Part shown: positions 44,293 through 53,239 of the stretch, piece after piece
How positions within the stretch are numbered: position 1 is the first letter of the stretch
How the letters are laid out: the number at the start of each line of letters is the position of its first letter
NCBI RefSeq assembly: GCF_042432905.1
Contig: NZ_JBHLWI010000033.1
Span: 1-64,000, forward strand
DNA: 64,000 bases
Origin: Fontibacter flavus
GTDB lineage: Bacteria > Bacteroidota > Bacteroidia > Cytophagales > Cyclobacteriaceae
Direction of reading: 5' to 3'
Notes under the pieces: model-generated
What the model was told of the DNA's origin: nothing
The model's database searches: none
Seen by the model: the letters and a program-made list of their open reading frames with translations, nothing else
Translations under genes and position numbers: made by a program

Positions 44293-45006
44293 ATGTCCAA
44301 GACTTATTTTCAATTCAAGCAGTTTGGTGTCCGGCAGGAAAGAGCTGCGATGAAAATCAGTACAGATGGCGTGCTATTGGGCGCTACTGCTGGTAAGGGT
44401 TTTCCTAAAAATGTGCTGGAAATCGGAGTAGGTACAGGCGTGGTAACCTTAATGATGGCCCAAAGATTTGCAACGGCCCAGTTTACCGGTGTTGAAATTG
44501 ATCAGGATGCATGGCTGGAGGCTTCTGAGAATGCGGATCAAAGCCCTTGGTCTGATCGGATTGACTTTGTACATCAGCGTTTCCAGGACTTTTTTCCTGT
44601 ATGCCAACAAAAGTTTGACCTGATTGTCAGTAATCCGCCTTACTTTCAGGACCATCTCAAAACTAAAGATGTCAAGAGAAACCTGGCTTTACATCTTACT
44701 GGTTTGTCTTTCTCTGAACTATTGGAAGGAGTAGTGAAATTGCTCGGCCAGAGAGGTGAGTTTTGTGTGATTTTGCCTGAAAGACAAATGGAGATTTTGG
44801 AAAAGGAAGCTGCTTCAATTGGTCTCTTTTCACAACACAAATTGATTGTAAAAGATAGGCCAGGAAAACCGGTATTGAGAGTAGTGGCCTCTTTTAGCTT
44901 TGGGAGTAAAAAAACTTCAAGTGAGGAAATTGTAATAAGAGTTGAGATTGGGAAATATTCTGAAGGTTATTCCCGCCTCTTAAGAGATTTTTTATTGATT
45001 TTTTAA
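44293..45006 (+). CDS. trmN6: tRNA1(Val) (adenine(37)-N6)-methyltransferase
   Basis: This 237-residue methyltransferase starts YFQFKQFGVRQERAAMKIST DGVLLGA (split here), then has the SAM loop LEIGVGTGVVTLMMA and the N6-adenine catalytic motif NPPYF. The combination is that of TrmN6/YfiC, which methylates A37 of tRNA1(Val). It is cotranscribed with rnhA by spacing. Confidence 0.9.
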   Translation: MSKTYFQFKQFGVRQERAAMKISTDGVLLGATAGKGFPKNVLEIGVGTGVVTLMMAQRFATAQFTGVEIDQDAWLEASENADQSPWSDRIDFVHQRFQDFFPVCQQKFDLIVSNPPYFQDHLKTKDVKRNLALHLTGLSFSELLEGVVKLLGQRGEFCVILPERQMEILEKEAASIGLFSQHKLIVKDRPGKPVLRVVASFSFGSKKTSSEEIVIRVEIGKYSEGYSRLLRDFLLIF

Positions 45007-45099
45007 AAGTTTGCAGAAAATTAATGCCGTGTTTTTTAGGTTTGTTTTTTTAAATCCAATATTACTGTATTTTTAACCCTTGCATTAAGTTGAAATTTC

Positions 45100-46560
45100 A
45101 TGAATAAGAAGAATATTGTTGTCTTATCATTTTTAGCCCTGTTGCTTGGTATTTTTTCATCATGTGAGGAGGGCCAAGATATAGTTCCTTCAGTGGTCAC
45201 CGAAGATGTTTTGTATGTGAGTGGAGAGCGTCTGAGGGTGTCAGGTAGGATTATTACCACCCAAAACATCAATGCCTCAGATCATGGTTTTTATATATCT
45301 GAAACAGAATCTTTCACTCAGCCTATTATCATTTCATTGGGAGAAAGGGAAAGACCGGGAAGGTTTATTGGGGAAACAAATGGGTTAAGCATTGAGAACC
45401 GTTATTTTGCCAAATCATTTATTAACCTACAAGGGGAAATACTTTTTGGGAATGTAATTGAAATACAGACTTTGTCTCCTGCTGTTTTTGACTTTTCGCC
45501 TAATAATGGCACACAAGGTACAGTAGTGACTATTTCAGGTAAAAACCTTACTTCAGACGCCCAGGTGTTTTTTGGAGATAACCCGGGACAGGTCGTTGGA
45601 ATTAGTTTTGAATCATCCATGCAGGTCAGGGTGCCTGCCATTACCAATTCTGCCGTGGTGAATATCAGGGTGGTGAATCAAGGCAAGGAATTTACTTTTG
45701 CGGATCCATTTGAATATACTACGGGTAAATACACCCAAATCGCCCAGTTCCCTTCTCCTATCAGGGTTTTTGATGGCATAGCATTACAGGAAGGCAATGT
45801 GTTTTATGTCGGAATGGGCACGGATAGAGGGCAGGCAATGAATGCCAAGATGTGGAAATATCAGGTAGGTGATGCAAACTGGTCTGAAATTCCTTTGCCA
45901 AGCAGGGAATTATGGAGGGCTTTTTCGTCAAAGACCTTTTATGGAGCCGGTACCTTAGGTCCATTGAATGATGTGCCGGTCAGGGATTTTTACCAATTGA
46001 AAAATGGAGCATTTCAGGCATTACCGAATTTGCCATTTACAAAATCAAGAGCGCTGGCCTTCGAAATTGGTCAAAAGCTTTATGTAGTGGGAGGACTTGG
46101 TGATGAAGCATCCCGTGGCTTTGCTTTAGACATGAATTTAGGAGCATGGAACAGCATACCAAATGCTCCATTTGCAATCAATAATGCTGTTCTCAATTTT
46201 TCCTATCAAAACAAACATTATTTCATCGACCCTGAAACCAACATGATGCATGCTTTCAATACCTTTACCAATGTATGGGAAGAGGTTTCAAGGTATCCAG
46301 GTGACCTTGGTAATGGCACTGGTGTAGGCGTTGTGATTGGCAATAGGGCTTATTTGGGACTTGGAAACAGATCTGATCAAATGTGGGAGCTCAATATGGA
46401 GACTTTTAACTGGGTAAGGAAGAATGATTTTCCCGGATCAACCGTTTCGAGAAATTCCGGTGTGTTTGAGCATGGAGGTTTGATTTATATATTGAGAAGT
46501 GCTGAAGTTCAGCTATCCGGAGTGTCGGAGTTTTGGGTGTTTGATCCTAATGCATTCTAA
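45100..46560 (+). CDS. IPT/TIG and Kelch-repeat lipoprotein
   Basis: The 486-residue protein has a lipobox (IFSSC, Cys22), an N-terminal Ig-like part, an IPT/TIG domain at about 130-210 (FDFSPNNGTQGTVVTISGKN, DAQVFFGDNPG), and a six-bladed Kelch-type propeller from about 220 on (KLYVVGGLGD, NRAYLGLGNRSDQMWELNME, GGLIYILRSAEVQ). It is probably exposed on the cell surface and may bind a ligand for the receptor encoded immediately downstream. Its 3' end almost touches the receptor gene (10 bp). I do not know a characterised relative. Confidence 0.8.
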   Translation: MNKKNIVVLSFLALLLGIFSSCEEGQDIVPSVVTEDVLYVSGERLRVSGRIITTQNINASDHGFYISETESFTQPIIISLGERERPGRFIGETNGLSIENRYFAKSFINLQGEILFGNVIEIQTLSPAVFDFSPNNGTQGTVVTISGKNLTSDAQVFFGDNPGQVVGISFESSMQVRVPAITNSAVVNIRVVNQGKEFTFADPFEYTTGKYTQIAQFPSPIRVFDGIALQEGNVFYVGMGTDRGQAMNAKMWKYQVGDANWSEIPLPSRELWRAFSSKTFYGAGTLGPLNDVPVRDFYQLKNGAFQALPNLPFTKSRALAFEIGQKLYVVGGLGDEASRGFALDMNLGAWNSIPNAPFAINNAVLNFSYQNKHYFIDPETNMMHAFNTFTNVWEEVSRYPGDLGNGTGVGVVIGNRAYLGLGNRSDQMWELNMETFNWVRKNDFPGSTVSRNSGVFEHGGLIYILRSAEVQLSGVSEFWVFDPNAF

Positions 46561-46570
46561 AGAAAAGAAT

Positions 46571-48964
46571 ATGAACAGAAAATTACTATTTCTCTTTTTC
46601 ATGCTGTTTACTTGGTCCACATTGGGTTATGGTCAGGATAGGACTGTGGTAGGAAGGGATATTGGAGAGCTCAAGAATATCAAGATTTCAGGAAGGATTA
46701 CAGATCAGATTACCGGAGAAGCCTTAGTTGGAGCTACTGTTACTGTCCGGGAACTCGAAAAAACCGAAATCACCAATGCCAATGGAAATTTCAATCTGGT
46801 TTTGGACCGTGCCGAGTATGTCCTAGAGTTTAGGTATGTGGGATATGAAACCATTGTGTACCCTATAGTGGCAGTGGGTGAGGGGCGAATTAACATCACC
46901 ATGATCCAGGAAGATTTTACTTTGGATGATGTGGTGATTTTTGGGAGAGATCCTGAGAAAAATATCCGTAGTACGGATATGGGTGCCATCAGTATCAATA
47001 TGAATACCCTTAAGGAGCTTCCCCCCTTCTTGGGTGAGGTGGATATCATCCGATCTATTGCGACATTACCGGGAGTCAGTCAGGTCGGTGAAGCTTCTTC
47101 TGGTCTGAATGTCAGGGGAGGAGGGGCAGATCAAAACCTGATCATGTTTGCCGGAGCACCGATTTACAATCCTTCCCACTTATTTGGGTTGTTCACTGCA
47201 TTCAATCCTGATTTGGTCAATGACTTTACCCTGTACAAAGCCATCATTCCTGCTAAATATGGAGGAAGAGGCTCCTCAATTTTAGATATTACGCCTAAAT
47301 CAGGTAGTCTTACTAAATGGGGAGGAGACTTAATGGCGGGCTCTGTTTCCGGTAAAGCTTCCTTGAATGGGCCAATAGTGAAAGATGTGATATCTGCACA
47401 GGTGAGTTTTAGAGGATCTTATATCAACTGGCTCTTGAATTCTCTCAATAATCCGGAATTAAGAACCAGCCAAGCCAACTTCAATGATATCAATGGGATA
47501 TTATATGGGGAGATCAACGATGACCATAACCTGACATACAGTTTTTACAGGAGTTATGATGATTTTGCGCTGGCGTCGGATACGACCATTTCTTGGACCA
47601 ACCAAAGTCAATCAGTCAGGTATCAGGGTAAATTTGGGGAAAAAGCCTCTGTGGATTTGATAGGGTTCCACACCCTCTATGATTTTTCCATTTTTAACCA
47701 ATCCGGCATCAATAATTTTGACCTCAAATCAGGGATCATTGATACAGGTATCAGGTTCAATTTCAATTATCAAGTAGGGGATAATAACCGTATCATGCTT
47801 GGGGCTGACACCAAAAAGATCACCATAAAACCAGGGGAGTTGATTCCCGATGCTGATTCAGGGGTATTGCCACAGAATGTTCAGGAGGAATATGCCAATG
47901 AATCAGGTTTTTACCTACAACATGAATGGGAGTTTGGTGAAAAATTTGGGTTTTCCTATGGAATAAGGTACGATATGTACCAGTATTACGGCCCAAGAAC
48001 CGTCAGGTCATATGCCGAAAACCTGCCCATTAATTCAGGGAATGTGGTTGGTGAAAGGACCTATCAGGATGGAGAAACCATACAGACTTATGATGGCTGG
48101 GGCCCTAGGGTTTCAATGCGTTATTCTATAGACAGCAAAACTTCCATTAAAGCCGGGTATAATAAAATGTACCAATTTATCCACTTGATATCCAACACTG
48201 CGACCATTGCGCCAACAGATATCTGGAAACTCAGTGATCAGTTTTTGAAGCCTCAGGTGGTAGATCAGTATTCATTGGGGATTTACAAAAACTTCAAAGG
48301 CAATATTTTCGAAACATCTTTGGAAGTGTATTATAAGGATATTCAGAATGTGGTAGAATATAAAGATGGTGCGAAGCTTTTGTTGCAAAATAACCTGGAA
48401 ACTGAAATTATCCCTGGACAAGGAAAGGCTTATGGTGTGGAGGCTTATGTTAAGAAAAACCTTGGAAGAATTACAGGATGGGCCAGCTACACTTATTCAA
48501 GGTCTTTGAGAAGGGTTATTACCCCGTTTGAGGAAGAAATCATCAATGATGGAGAATGGTATCCGGCAAATTTTGATAAGCCTCATGACCTCACCTTGAT
48601 CGGGAATTATAAGTTGAGTTCACTTACTTCCCTTTCTGCCACATTCTCTTACAGTACAGGAAGACCAGTGTCTTTTCCTGAAGCAAAGTTTGATTTTGCA
48701 GGAAATTCATTGGCTTTCTTCAGGGATAGGAACCAACAGAGAATTCCTGATTTTCACCGGTTGGATCTTTCTTTTAATTTCAAATTCAAAGGGAAAGGGA
48801 AATTTTATGATGGAGATTGGACATTTGCAGTCATGAATGTTTATGGAAGGAAAAATCCATTTTCAATCTTTTTTGCCGATCAGGCAGGGTCTCCTCCTCA
48901 GGCTTATCGTTTAGCCATATTAGGAGTACCACTACCTACATTAAGTTACTCAGTTAAATTCTGA
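46571..48964 (+). CDS. TonB-dependent receptor with carboxypeptidase-regulatory-like domain
   Basis: The protein has 797 residues from MNRKLLFLFF. A signal peptide (LLFLFFMLFTWSTLGYGQ) is followed by a CarboxypepD_reg-like domain (KISGRITDQITGEALVGATV to YVGYETIVY), a plug with LPGVSQVGEASSGLNVRGGG and GRGSSILDITPKSG, and a beta-barrel ending in LPTLSYSVKF. It is an outer-membrane importer energised by TonB. The partner downstream is a DUF4249 lipoprotein rather than SusD, so this is not a standard SusCD pair. An earlier in-frame ATG at 46499 would overlap the Kelch gene; 46571 fits the signal peptide. Confidence 0.88.
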   Translation: MNRKLLFLFFMLFTWSTLGYGQDRTVVGRDIGELKNIKISGRITDQITGEALVGATVTVRELEKTEITNANGNFNLVLDRAEYVLEFRYVGYETIVYPIVAVGEGRINITMIQEDFTLDDVVIFGRDPEKNIRSTDMGAISINMNTLKELPPFLGEVDIIRSIATLPGVSQVGEASSGLNVRGGGADQNLIMFAGAPIYNPSHLFGLFTAFNPDLVNDFTLYKAIIPAKYGGRGSSILDITPKSGSLTKWGGDLMAGSVSGKASLNGPIVKDVISAQVSFRGSYINWLLNSLNNPELRTSQANFNDINGILYGEINDDHNLTYSFYRSYDDFALASDTTISWTNQSQSVRYQGKFGEKASVDLIGFHTLYDFSIFNQSGINNFDLKSGIIDTGIRFNFNYQVGDNNRIMLGADTKKITIKPGELIPDADSGVLPQNVQEEYANESGFYLQHEWEFGEKFGFSYGIRYDMYQYYGPRTVRSYAENLPINSGNVVGERTYQDGETIQTYDGWGPRVSMRYSIDSKTSIKAGYNKMYQFIHLISNTATIAPTDIWKLSDQFLKPQVVDQYSLGIYKNFKGNIFETSLEVYYKDIQNVVEYKDGAKLLLQNNLETEIIPGQGKAYGVEAYVKKNLGRITGWASYTYSRSLRRVITPFEEEIINDGEWYPANFDKPHDLTLIGNYKLSSLTSLSATFSYSTGRPVSFPEAKFDFAGNSLAFFRDRNQQRIPDFHRLDLSFNFKFKGKGKFYDGDWTFAVMNVYGRKNPFSIFFADQAGSPPQAYRLAILGVPLPTLSYSVKF

Positions 48965-50031
48965 TGAAGATGTTAAAGAGATTATTATATATACTATTAC
49001 TGATCCCGATTTCCTGCATTGATCCATACAATGTTGATTTGGAATCAGGAGAACAATTATTAAGTGTAGAGGGATTTATTACGACCGATCCCGGTCCACA
49101 TCTGATACGATTGACACGTACAGATACCTATGGTTCGGTCTTTGAAGGGTTGATCAGGCCTGTAAGACAGGCAGTCGTCAATGTGAGGGACAGTGAAGGT
49201 CTGGTTACATTCCTGACAGAAACTGAGCCAGGAGTTTATGCCACTCCTTCAGGATTTGCAGCAAAAATAGGATTGTCTTATTCTCTGCAGATCAGGTTGC
49301 AGGATGGATCCGAATACAGCTCTTTTCCTGAGAAAGTAAACCCTACGCCACCAATTGAATCTGTTTCATACAGGAGTGTTAGTTTGGCCACGGATAATAG
49401 ATTGGAAGACAGGATTGGGGTACAGTTGATCGCACACTTCAATGATCCTGGGGACCAAAATAACTTCTACTATTGGAGAACCAATCCGGGGGCTTATAAA
49501 GTAGTGGCAAATCCTGAACTATATACAAACCCGCCAACTCATCCTACCAACCCTAGGGGGGCTGCCCCAAAAGCATGTTGTGATATATGTTATTTGATTG
49601 AGCAAAGTAGGTTGCAGAATTTTGCGATTGCCTCAGATGAGGATTTTAATGGATTGTCCACTTCGGCAGCAGTCACTTTTATTGAGGATAATGGCCTGAG
49701 GTTTAAGGATACTTATAGGGCAGAAGTCTTACAGATGGGTGTTTCCCAAAACGCTCATAGATTCTTGAGATTGGTGGATCAGCAGCTGAAAATCACAGGA
49801 AGTGTCTTTGATCAACCACCTGCAAATATCAGGGGGAACATGATCAGCTTGAACAATCCGGATGAAGTTGTATTGGGTTATTTTATTGCCGCGTCTGTGG
49901 ATACCAAGACTGTCTATATCAAAAGACAGGAATTGGAGTTCACGGCAGTGCCAAGGATCATCCCAGATGATTGCCGGACTGTACCGAATACCACAGTTAC
50001 ACCTCCTTCGTTCTGGAATCCTGAAAACTGA
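48964..50031 (+). CDS. DUF4249 lipoprotein
   Basis: The 355-residue protein starts with a lipobox (IPISC, Cys18) and then CIDPYNVDLESGEQLLSVEG, the standard DUF4249 opening. The rest is beta-rich, with an unusual KACCDICYL cysteine group at about residue 201 that might bind a metal or form disulfides. DUF4249 proteins usually sit next to TonB-dependent receptors, as here; function is unknown. The ATG overlaps the receptor stop by one base. Confidence 0.88.
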   Translation: MKMLKRLLYILLLIPISCIDPYNVDLESGEQLLSVEGFITTDPGPHLIRLTRTDTYGSVFEGLIRPVRQAVVNVRDSEGLVTFLTETEPGVYATPSGFAAKIGLSYSLQIRLQDGSEYSSFPEKVNPTPPIESVSYRSVSLATDNRLEDRIGVQLIAHFNDPGDQNNFYYWRTNPGAYKVVANPELYTNPPTHPTNPRGAAPKACCDICYLIEQSRLQNFAIASDEDFNGLSTSAAVTFIEDNGLRFKDTYRAEVLQMGVSQNAHRFLRLVDQQLKITGSVFDQPPANIRGNMISLNNPDEVVLGYFIAASVDTKTVYIKRQELEFTAVPRIIPDDCRTVPNTTVTPPSFWNPEN

Positions 50032-50034
50032 TTT

Positions 50035-51366
50035 TCAAATGAACTCTTCCTGTTCTTGGAAAATGATTCCCTCTTTTTCAAGGAGGTTTAGGATTGGCTC
50101 ATAAAGATTTCTGATAACAGGGATCAGAAGGCCTTTTTCCTCGATTTTGCCATCTAAGAACAAATCAACCGCAATAGCTAAAGGCAGGCCTACTGTTTTG
50201 GCCATAGCGGTAGCTTCTTGATTTTCTCCTTTACAGATCAGGCTTGAAGTAATTCTTTTGGTTCCTTTGGGTGTTTTGACTTCGAAACAATGCTGCATCA
50301 CAATCATATCTTTGTCTTCAGGAAGGAGTACCCATTTCTCCTCCAAAATAAGCTGTAGGATAGCTGCAGGACTACCTTTGGTCTTTGGTAGGGGAGAATC
50401 ATCCAATAGTCCAAGCCATTGAATTTTCTCAAGGATTTCATTATTGACCCACGGAAGAATTTCCTGAAGTTTTTCTTCTACTTTTTGTGTTTCTGAGTAG
50501 GGTAGAAATGAGTTGAGGAATTCCCTTTTGGAAAATCCTTGCGGAAGGTCCATTTCAAAAGTATCGTCTGTAAGGCCTAGTTGGACAAACACATCCCAGC
50601 TTTGGCAGAATCCTGATCTTCTTAAAGTACCTCTTAGCAGTGTTGGGATTTGGTCCAAGCCATAAATTTTCCGATAACTCAATGAATCACGGTTGGCATA
50701 GCCATCAAAGTCACCGACTTCTTCAAAGCTGATCTTTTCCAGTCTTTTGAAAAGCATGTGATAAGGTATGTATTTGTATTTGCCATTGCGTATAAATCTT
50801 GAAACTCCCTGACCAGCTAGGACGACATTTCTTGGGTTCCAGGTGAATTTATATTTCCAGGGATTGTCTTCGCTTTCCGGTGCCAAAACACCTCCCGTAT
50901 AGGATTTGAAGGAAGTGATTTCATTTCCCATAGCTTTTTCATGGTCAATGATTTTCATGGCAGACATATGGTCTATGCCTGGATCGAGACCGCATTCATT
51001 AAGGAATAAAAGACCTTTGGCATTGATTTCATCTTGAAGTTTTCTGAGGTCTTCAGATTCATAAGAAGCTGTAAAAAAATGTTTGCCCAGTTCAAGGCAA
51101 TCTTTGGCAATGATAGGGTGTAAAAATGCCGGAAGCATGGAAATCACCACATCTGATTTTTGAACAAGGGTTTTTCTTGATTCAGCATCATCCAGGTTGA
51201 TTTTTGCAGCGATGGCATGGTGATGGTTTTTTATTTTTTTATCTGCGACTTCTTTACTGATGTCTGCTACGATTATCGTTCTGGATTTGACCGTTGCGGT
51301 TTTCAACAAGTATTCTATGAGAAAAGTGGAGGACTTGCCTGCTCCTATGATCAGTATGGTCTGCAT
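50035..51366 (-). CDS. Saccharopine dehydrogenase family protein
   Basis: From MQTILIIGAGKSSTFLIEYL the protein has 443 residues: an NAD(P)-binding Rossmann fold (GAGKSS near 8-13), a C-terminal saccharopine-dehydrogenase-like domain with NECGLDPGIDHMSAMKIID, ESFKSYTGG-like SFKSYTGGVLAPESEDNPW, and a helical end. Lysine synthesis or degradation is possible, but many family members reduce other imines. An upstream ATG at 51417 is not supported by the family start. Confidence 0.86.
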   Translation of the reverse strand: MQTILIIGAGKSSTFLIEYLLKTATVKSRTIIVADISKEVADKKIKNHHHAIAAKINLDDAESRKTLVQKSDVVISMLPAFLHPIIAKDCLELGKHFFTASYESEDLRKLQDEINAKGLLFLNECGLDPGIDHMSAMKIIDHEKAMGNEITSFKSYTGGVLAPESEDNPWKYKFTWNPRNVVLAGQGVSRFIRNGKYKYIPYHMLFKRLEKISFEEVGDFDGYANRDSLSYRKIYGLDQIPTLLRGTLRRSGFCQSWDVFVQLGLTDDTFEMDLPQGFSKREFLNSFLPYSETQKVEEKLQEILPWVNNEILEKIQWLGLLDDSPLPKTKGSPAAILQLILEEKWVLLPEDKDMIVMQHCFEVKTPKGTKRITSSLICKGENQEATAMAKTVGLPLAIAVDLFLDGKIEEKGLLIPVIRNLYEPILNLLEKEGIIFQEQEEFI

Positions 51367-51500
51367 CTTGGTCTTCAAGGGTTTTATTGGTTTCCCAAAT
51401 TGGTAAAAAAGAATCAAGGGTAAAAACAGAATAGGATAAATTCAAAAAAAAGAACAAATGCCGCTTTTTTTTCGTTAATTCAATCCGTTTTAAAGTCAAT

Positions 51501-51983
51501 ATGAGTAAAAAAATAGAGTTTAAAGTTTCCCTGAATGTCTATTCATCTGAAGAATGGAATAAAGAAGACAGACAGCTTATGGAAGCAGCCAGAAGGATTT
51601 TAGAAAAGGCACATGCGCCATATTCAGACTTTTTAGTAGGGGCGGCACTCCTTTTGGAGAATGGGGAGGTTTTTGTAGCCAATAACCAGGAAAATGTCTC
51701 ATTTCCTGTAGGTGTATGTGCAGAAAGGGCTGTCCTAAGTTATGCCATGGCCAATAATCCTGAAGTAAAGCCTGTTAAACTTGCTATAGCCGCCAAAAGG
51801 AGGAAGGATTCAGGTGCGGCTACAGTGACACCTTGTGGGCTTTGCCGGCAGACGATTAATGAGTATGAAATTAAATTTGGAACCAGCATAAAGGTCATGA
51901 TGCTGGCCCCTGATGGCAGTATGTTGGTTGCAGATGGGATTGAACAATTACTTCCTTTTAGATTTAATGATTTGAACGGCTAA
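51501..51983 (+). CDS. cdd: Cytidine deaminase
   Basis: This 160-residue homotetramer-type enzyme has the zinc site C73-A-E75 (GVCAERAVLSYA) and P-C112-GL-C115 (TPCGLCRQTINE), plus APYSDFLVGAAL of the substrate pocket. It deaminates cytidine and deoxycytidine for salvage. The stop shares a base with the next start (TAATG). Confidence 0.95.
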   Translation: MSKKIEFKVSLNVYSSEEWNKEDRQLMEAARRILEKAHAPYSDFLVGAALLLENGEVFVANNQENVSFPVGVCAERAVLSYAMANNPEVKPVKLAIAAKRRKDSGAATVTPCGLCRQTINEYEIKFGTSIKVMMLAPDGSMLVADGIEQLLPFRFNDLNG

Positions 51984-52660
51984 TGAAATCTTCCATAAAA
52001 TTTGAATATTCGGCACATTATAGAACTTCTCATATTGTAAACCGAAAGGAAAAAGAAATATTTATTGCATTGCATGGTTATGGTCAGTTGTCTGAGTTTT
52101 TTCTTAGGAAACTCCACCCTATCTTTTTTGAAGACAGGTTGATCATCGTGCCTGAAGCCACCAATTATGCCTATCATCAAGGATTTTCAGGAAGAGTAGG
52201 GGCGAATTGGATGACCAAGCATGAAAGAGAAACGGCAATACTCAACAACAACAATTATTTAAACGCACTGTTACAGTCTTTTTTGCTCAAATATCCCAAC
52301 AAGCCAAAAATCAAAGTAATGGGTTTCTCTCAAGGAGCAGCTACTGCTACACGATGGGTAAGTCAATTGGCTGTACCTGTGGATACACTGATCCTGTGGG
52401 GCGGTGGTTTTGCCCATGACCTTGACCTTGGAAAAGCATCCGAAAATCTTCAGGGAACCAAATGTTATATAGCATTAGGTGATCAAGATGAGTTTGTTAC
52501 TGAAGAGTCTATTCAAAAGCAGGACGAGCTGATCAAGGCAATGGGACTTGATGTTGAGAAGCTTTCTTATCCGGGAGGCCATGACCTGGAAACACAGCTA
52601 TTGGCTCAGATACTTGAAGGTCAAAAACTTGATGACCGATACCTGTTAAAAAATGTTTGA
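51983..52660 (+). CDS. Alpha/beta hydrolase (phospholipase/carboxylesterase type)
   Basis: The 225-residue protein shows HGYGQ (31-35), the nucleophile elbow G-F-S116-Q-G-A-A, an acidic residue in ALGDQDEFV, and the catalytic His in YPGGHDLE. It is a serine esterase with no signal peptide. NYAYHQGFSGRVGANWMTK is a lid-like insert. The substrate is unknown. It is translationally coupled to cdd. Confidence 0.85.
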   Translation: MKSSIKFEYSAHYRTSHIVNRKEKEIFIALHGYGQLSEFFLRKLHPIFFEDRLIIVPEATNYAYHQGFSGRVGANWMTKHERETAILNNNNYLNALLQSFLLKYPNKPKIKVMGFSQGAATATRWVSQLAVPVDTLILWGGGFAHDLDLGKASENLQGTKCYIALGDQDEFVTEESIQKQDELIKAMGLDVEKLSYPGGHDLETQLLAQILEGQKLDDRYLLKNV

Positions 52661-52710
52661 TTTTAACAGGTAGTTCACTAATTTTCTCAAAATTTTATCA
52701 TAAAGTCATA

Positions 52711-53151
52711 ATGCTTACCCTATCTGAAAAAGAAGTAGAGAAAATCGCAGGTCAACTGCTGAAGGGGATGATTTGTTTTTACCAGTTGGATAACAAAAAA
52801 ATATATCATTTACCCGATGATGAAGATTATTTCAATTATGACCTTACCCCAGAGGAAGAGGATATTTTGGATGAAATCGATGAAAATCCGGATAATTATG
52901 CGGAATTCGTAAAAATGGAGCCTTCACAAGAACATCAGATGATGGAGACATTTGCAGACAGGATTGTGAAAGAAAGGAACTTTCAGGATGAACTTTTCAA
53001 TGCTTTGAGTAAGCCTAAGGCAGCCACAGCCTTTAAGTTTTTGATAGATAGTTCAGGAAAGTATAAGGACAGATGGGTGGAATACCGTCTTGACAAATAC
53101 AAAGACTGGGTAAAAGAGCAAATAGATAGCTTTAATTACGCAGAAGAGTAA
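52711..53151 (+). CDS. UPF0158 family protein
   Basis: The 146-residue acidic protein starts MLTLSEKEVEKIAGQLLKGM and contains YHLPDDEDYFNYDLTPEEED and WVEYRLDKYKDWVKEQID, matching UPF0158. Function unknown, cytoplasmic. I chose the ATG at 52711; an in-frame ATG at 52657 adds residues unlike the family. A bidirectional terminator follows. Confidence 0.82.
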   Translation: MLTLSEKEVEKIAGQLLKGMICFYQLDNKKIYHLPDDEDYFNYDLTPEEEDILDEIDENPDNYAEFVKMEPSQEHQMMETFADRIVKERNFQDELFNALSKPKAATAFKFLIDSSGKYKDRWVEYRLDKYKDWVKEQIDSFNYAEE

Positions 53152-53152
53152 G

Positions 53153-53190
53153 AAAAAAGGGCCACTTCTTTAAAGAATTGGCCCTTTTTT
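53153..53190. terminator. Bidirectional terminator between UPF0158 and the ABC permease gene
   Basis: AAAAAAGGGCCA (53153-53164) and TGGCCCTTTTTT (53179-53190) form a 12-bp stem with both an A-run and a T-run, ending transcription from both sides. Confidence 0.88.
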
Positions 53191-53239
53191 AATTGTGTAT
53201 CTGGTTAGCTCAGATTCAACAAACATTTACAAAACTTAA

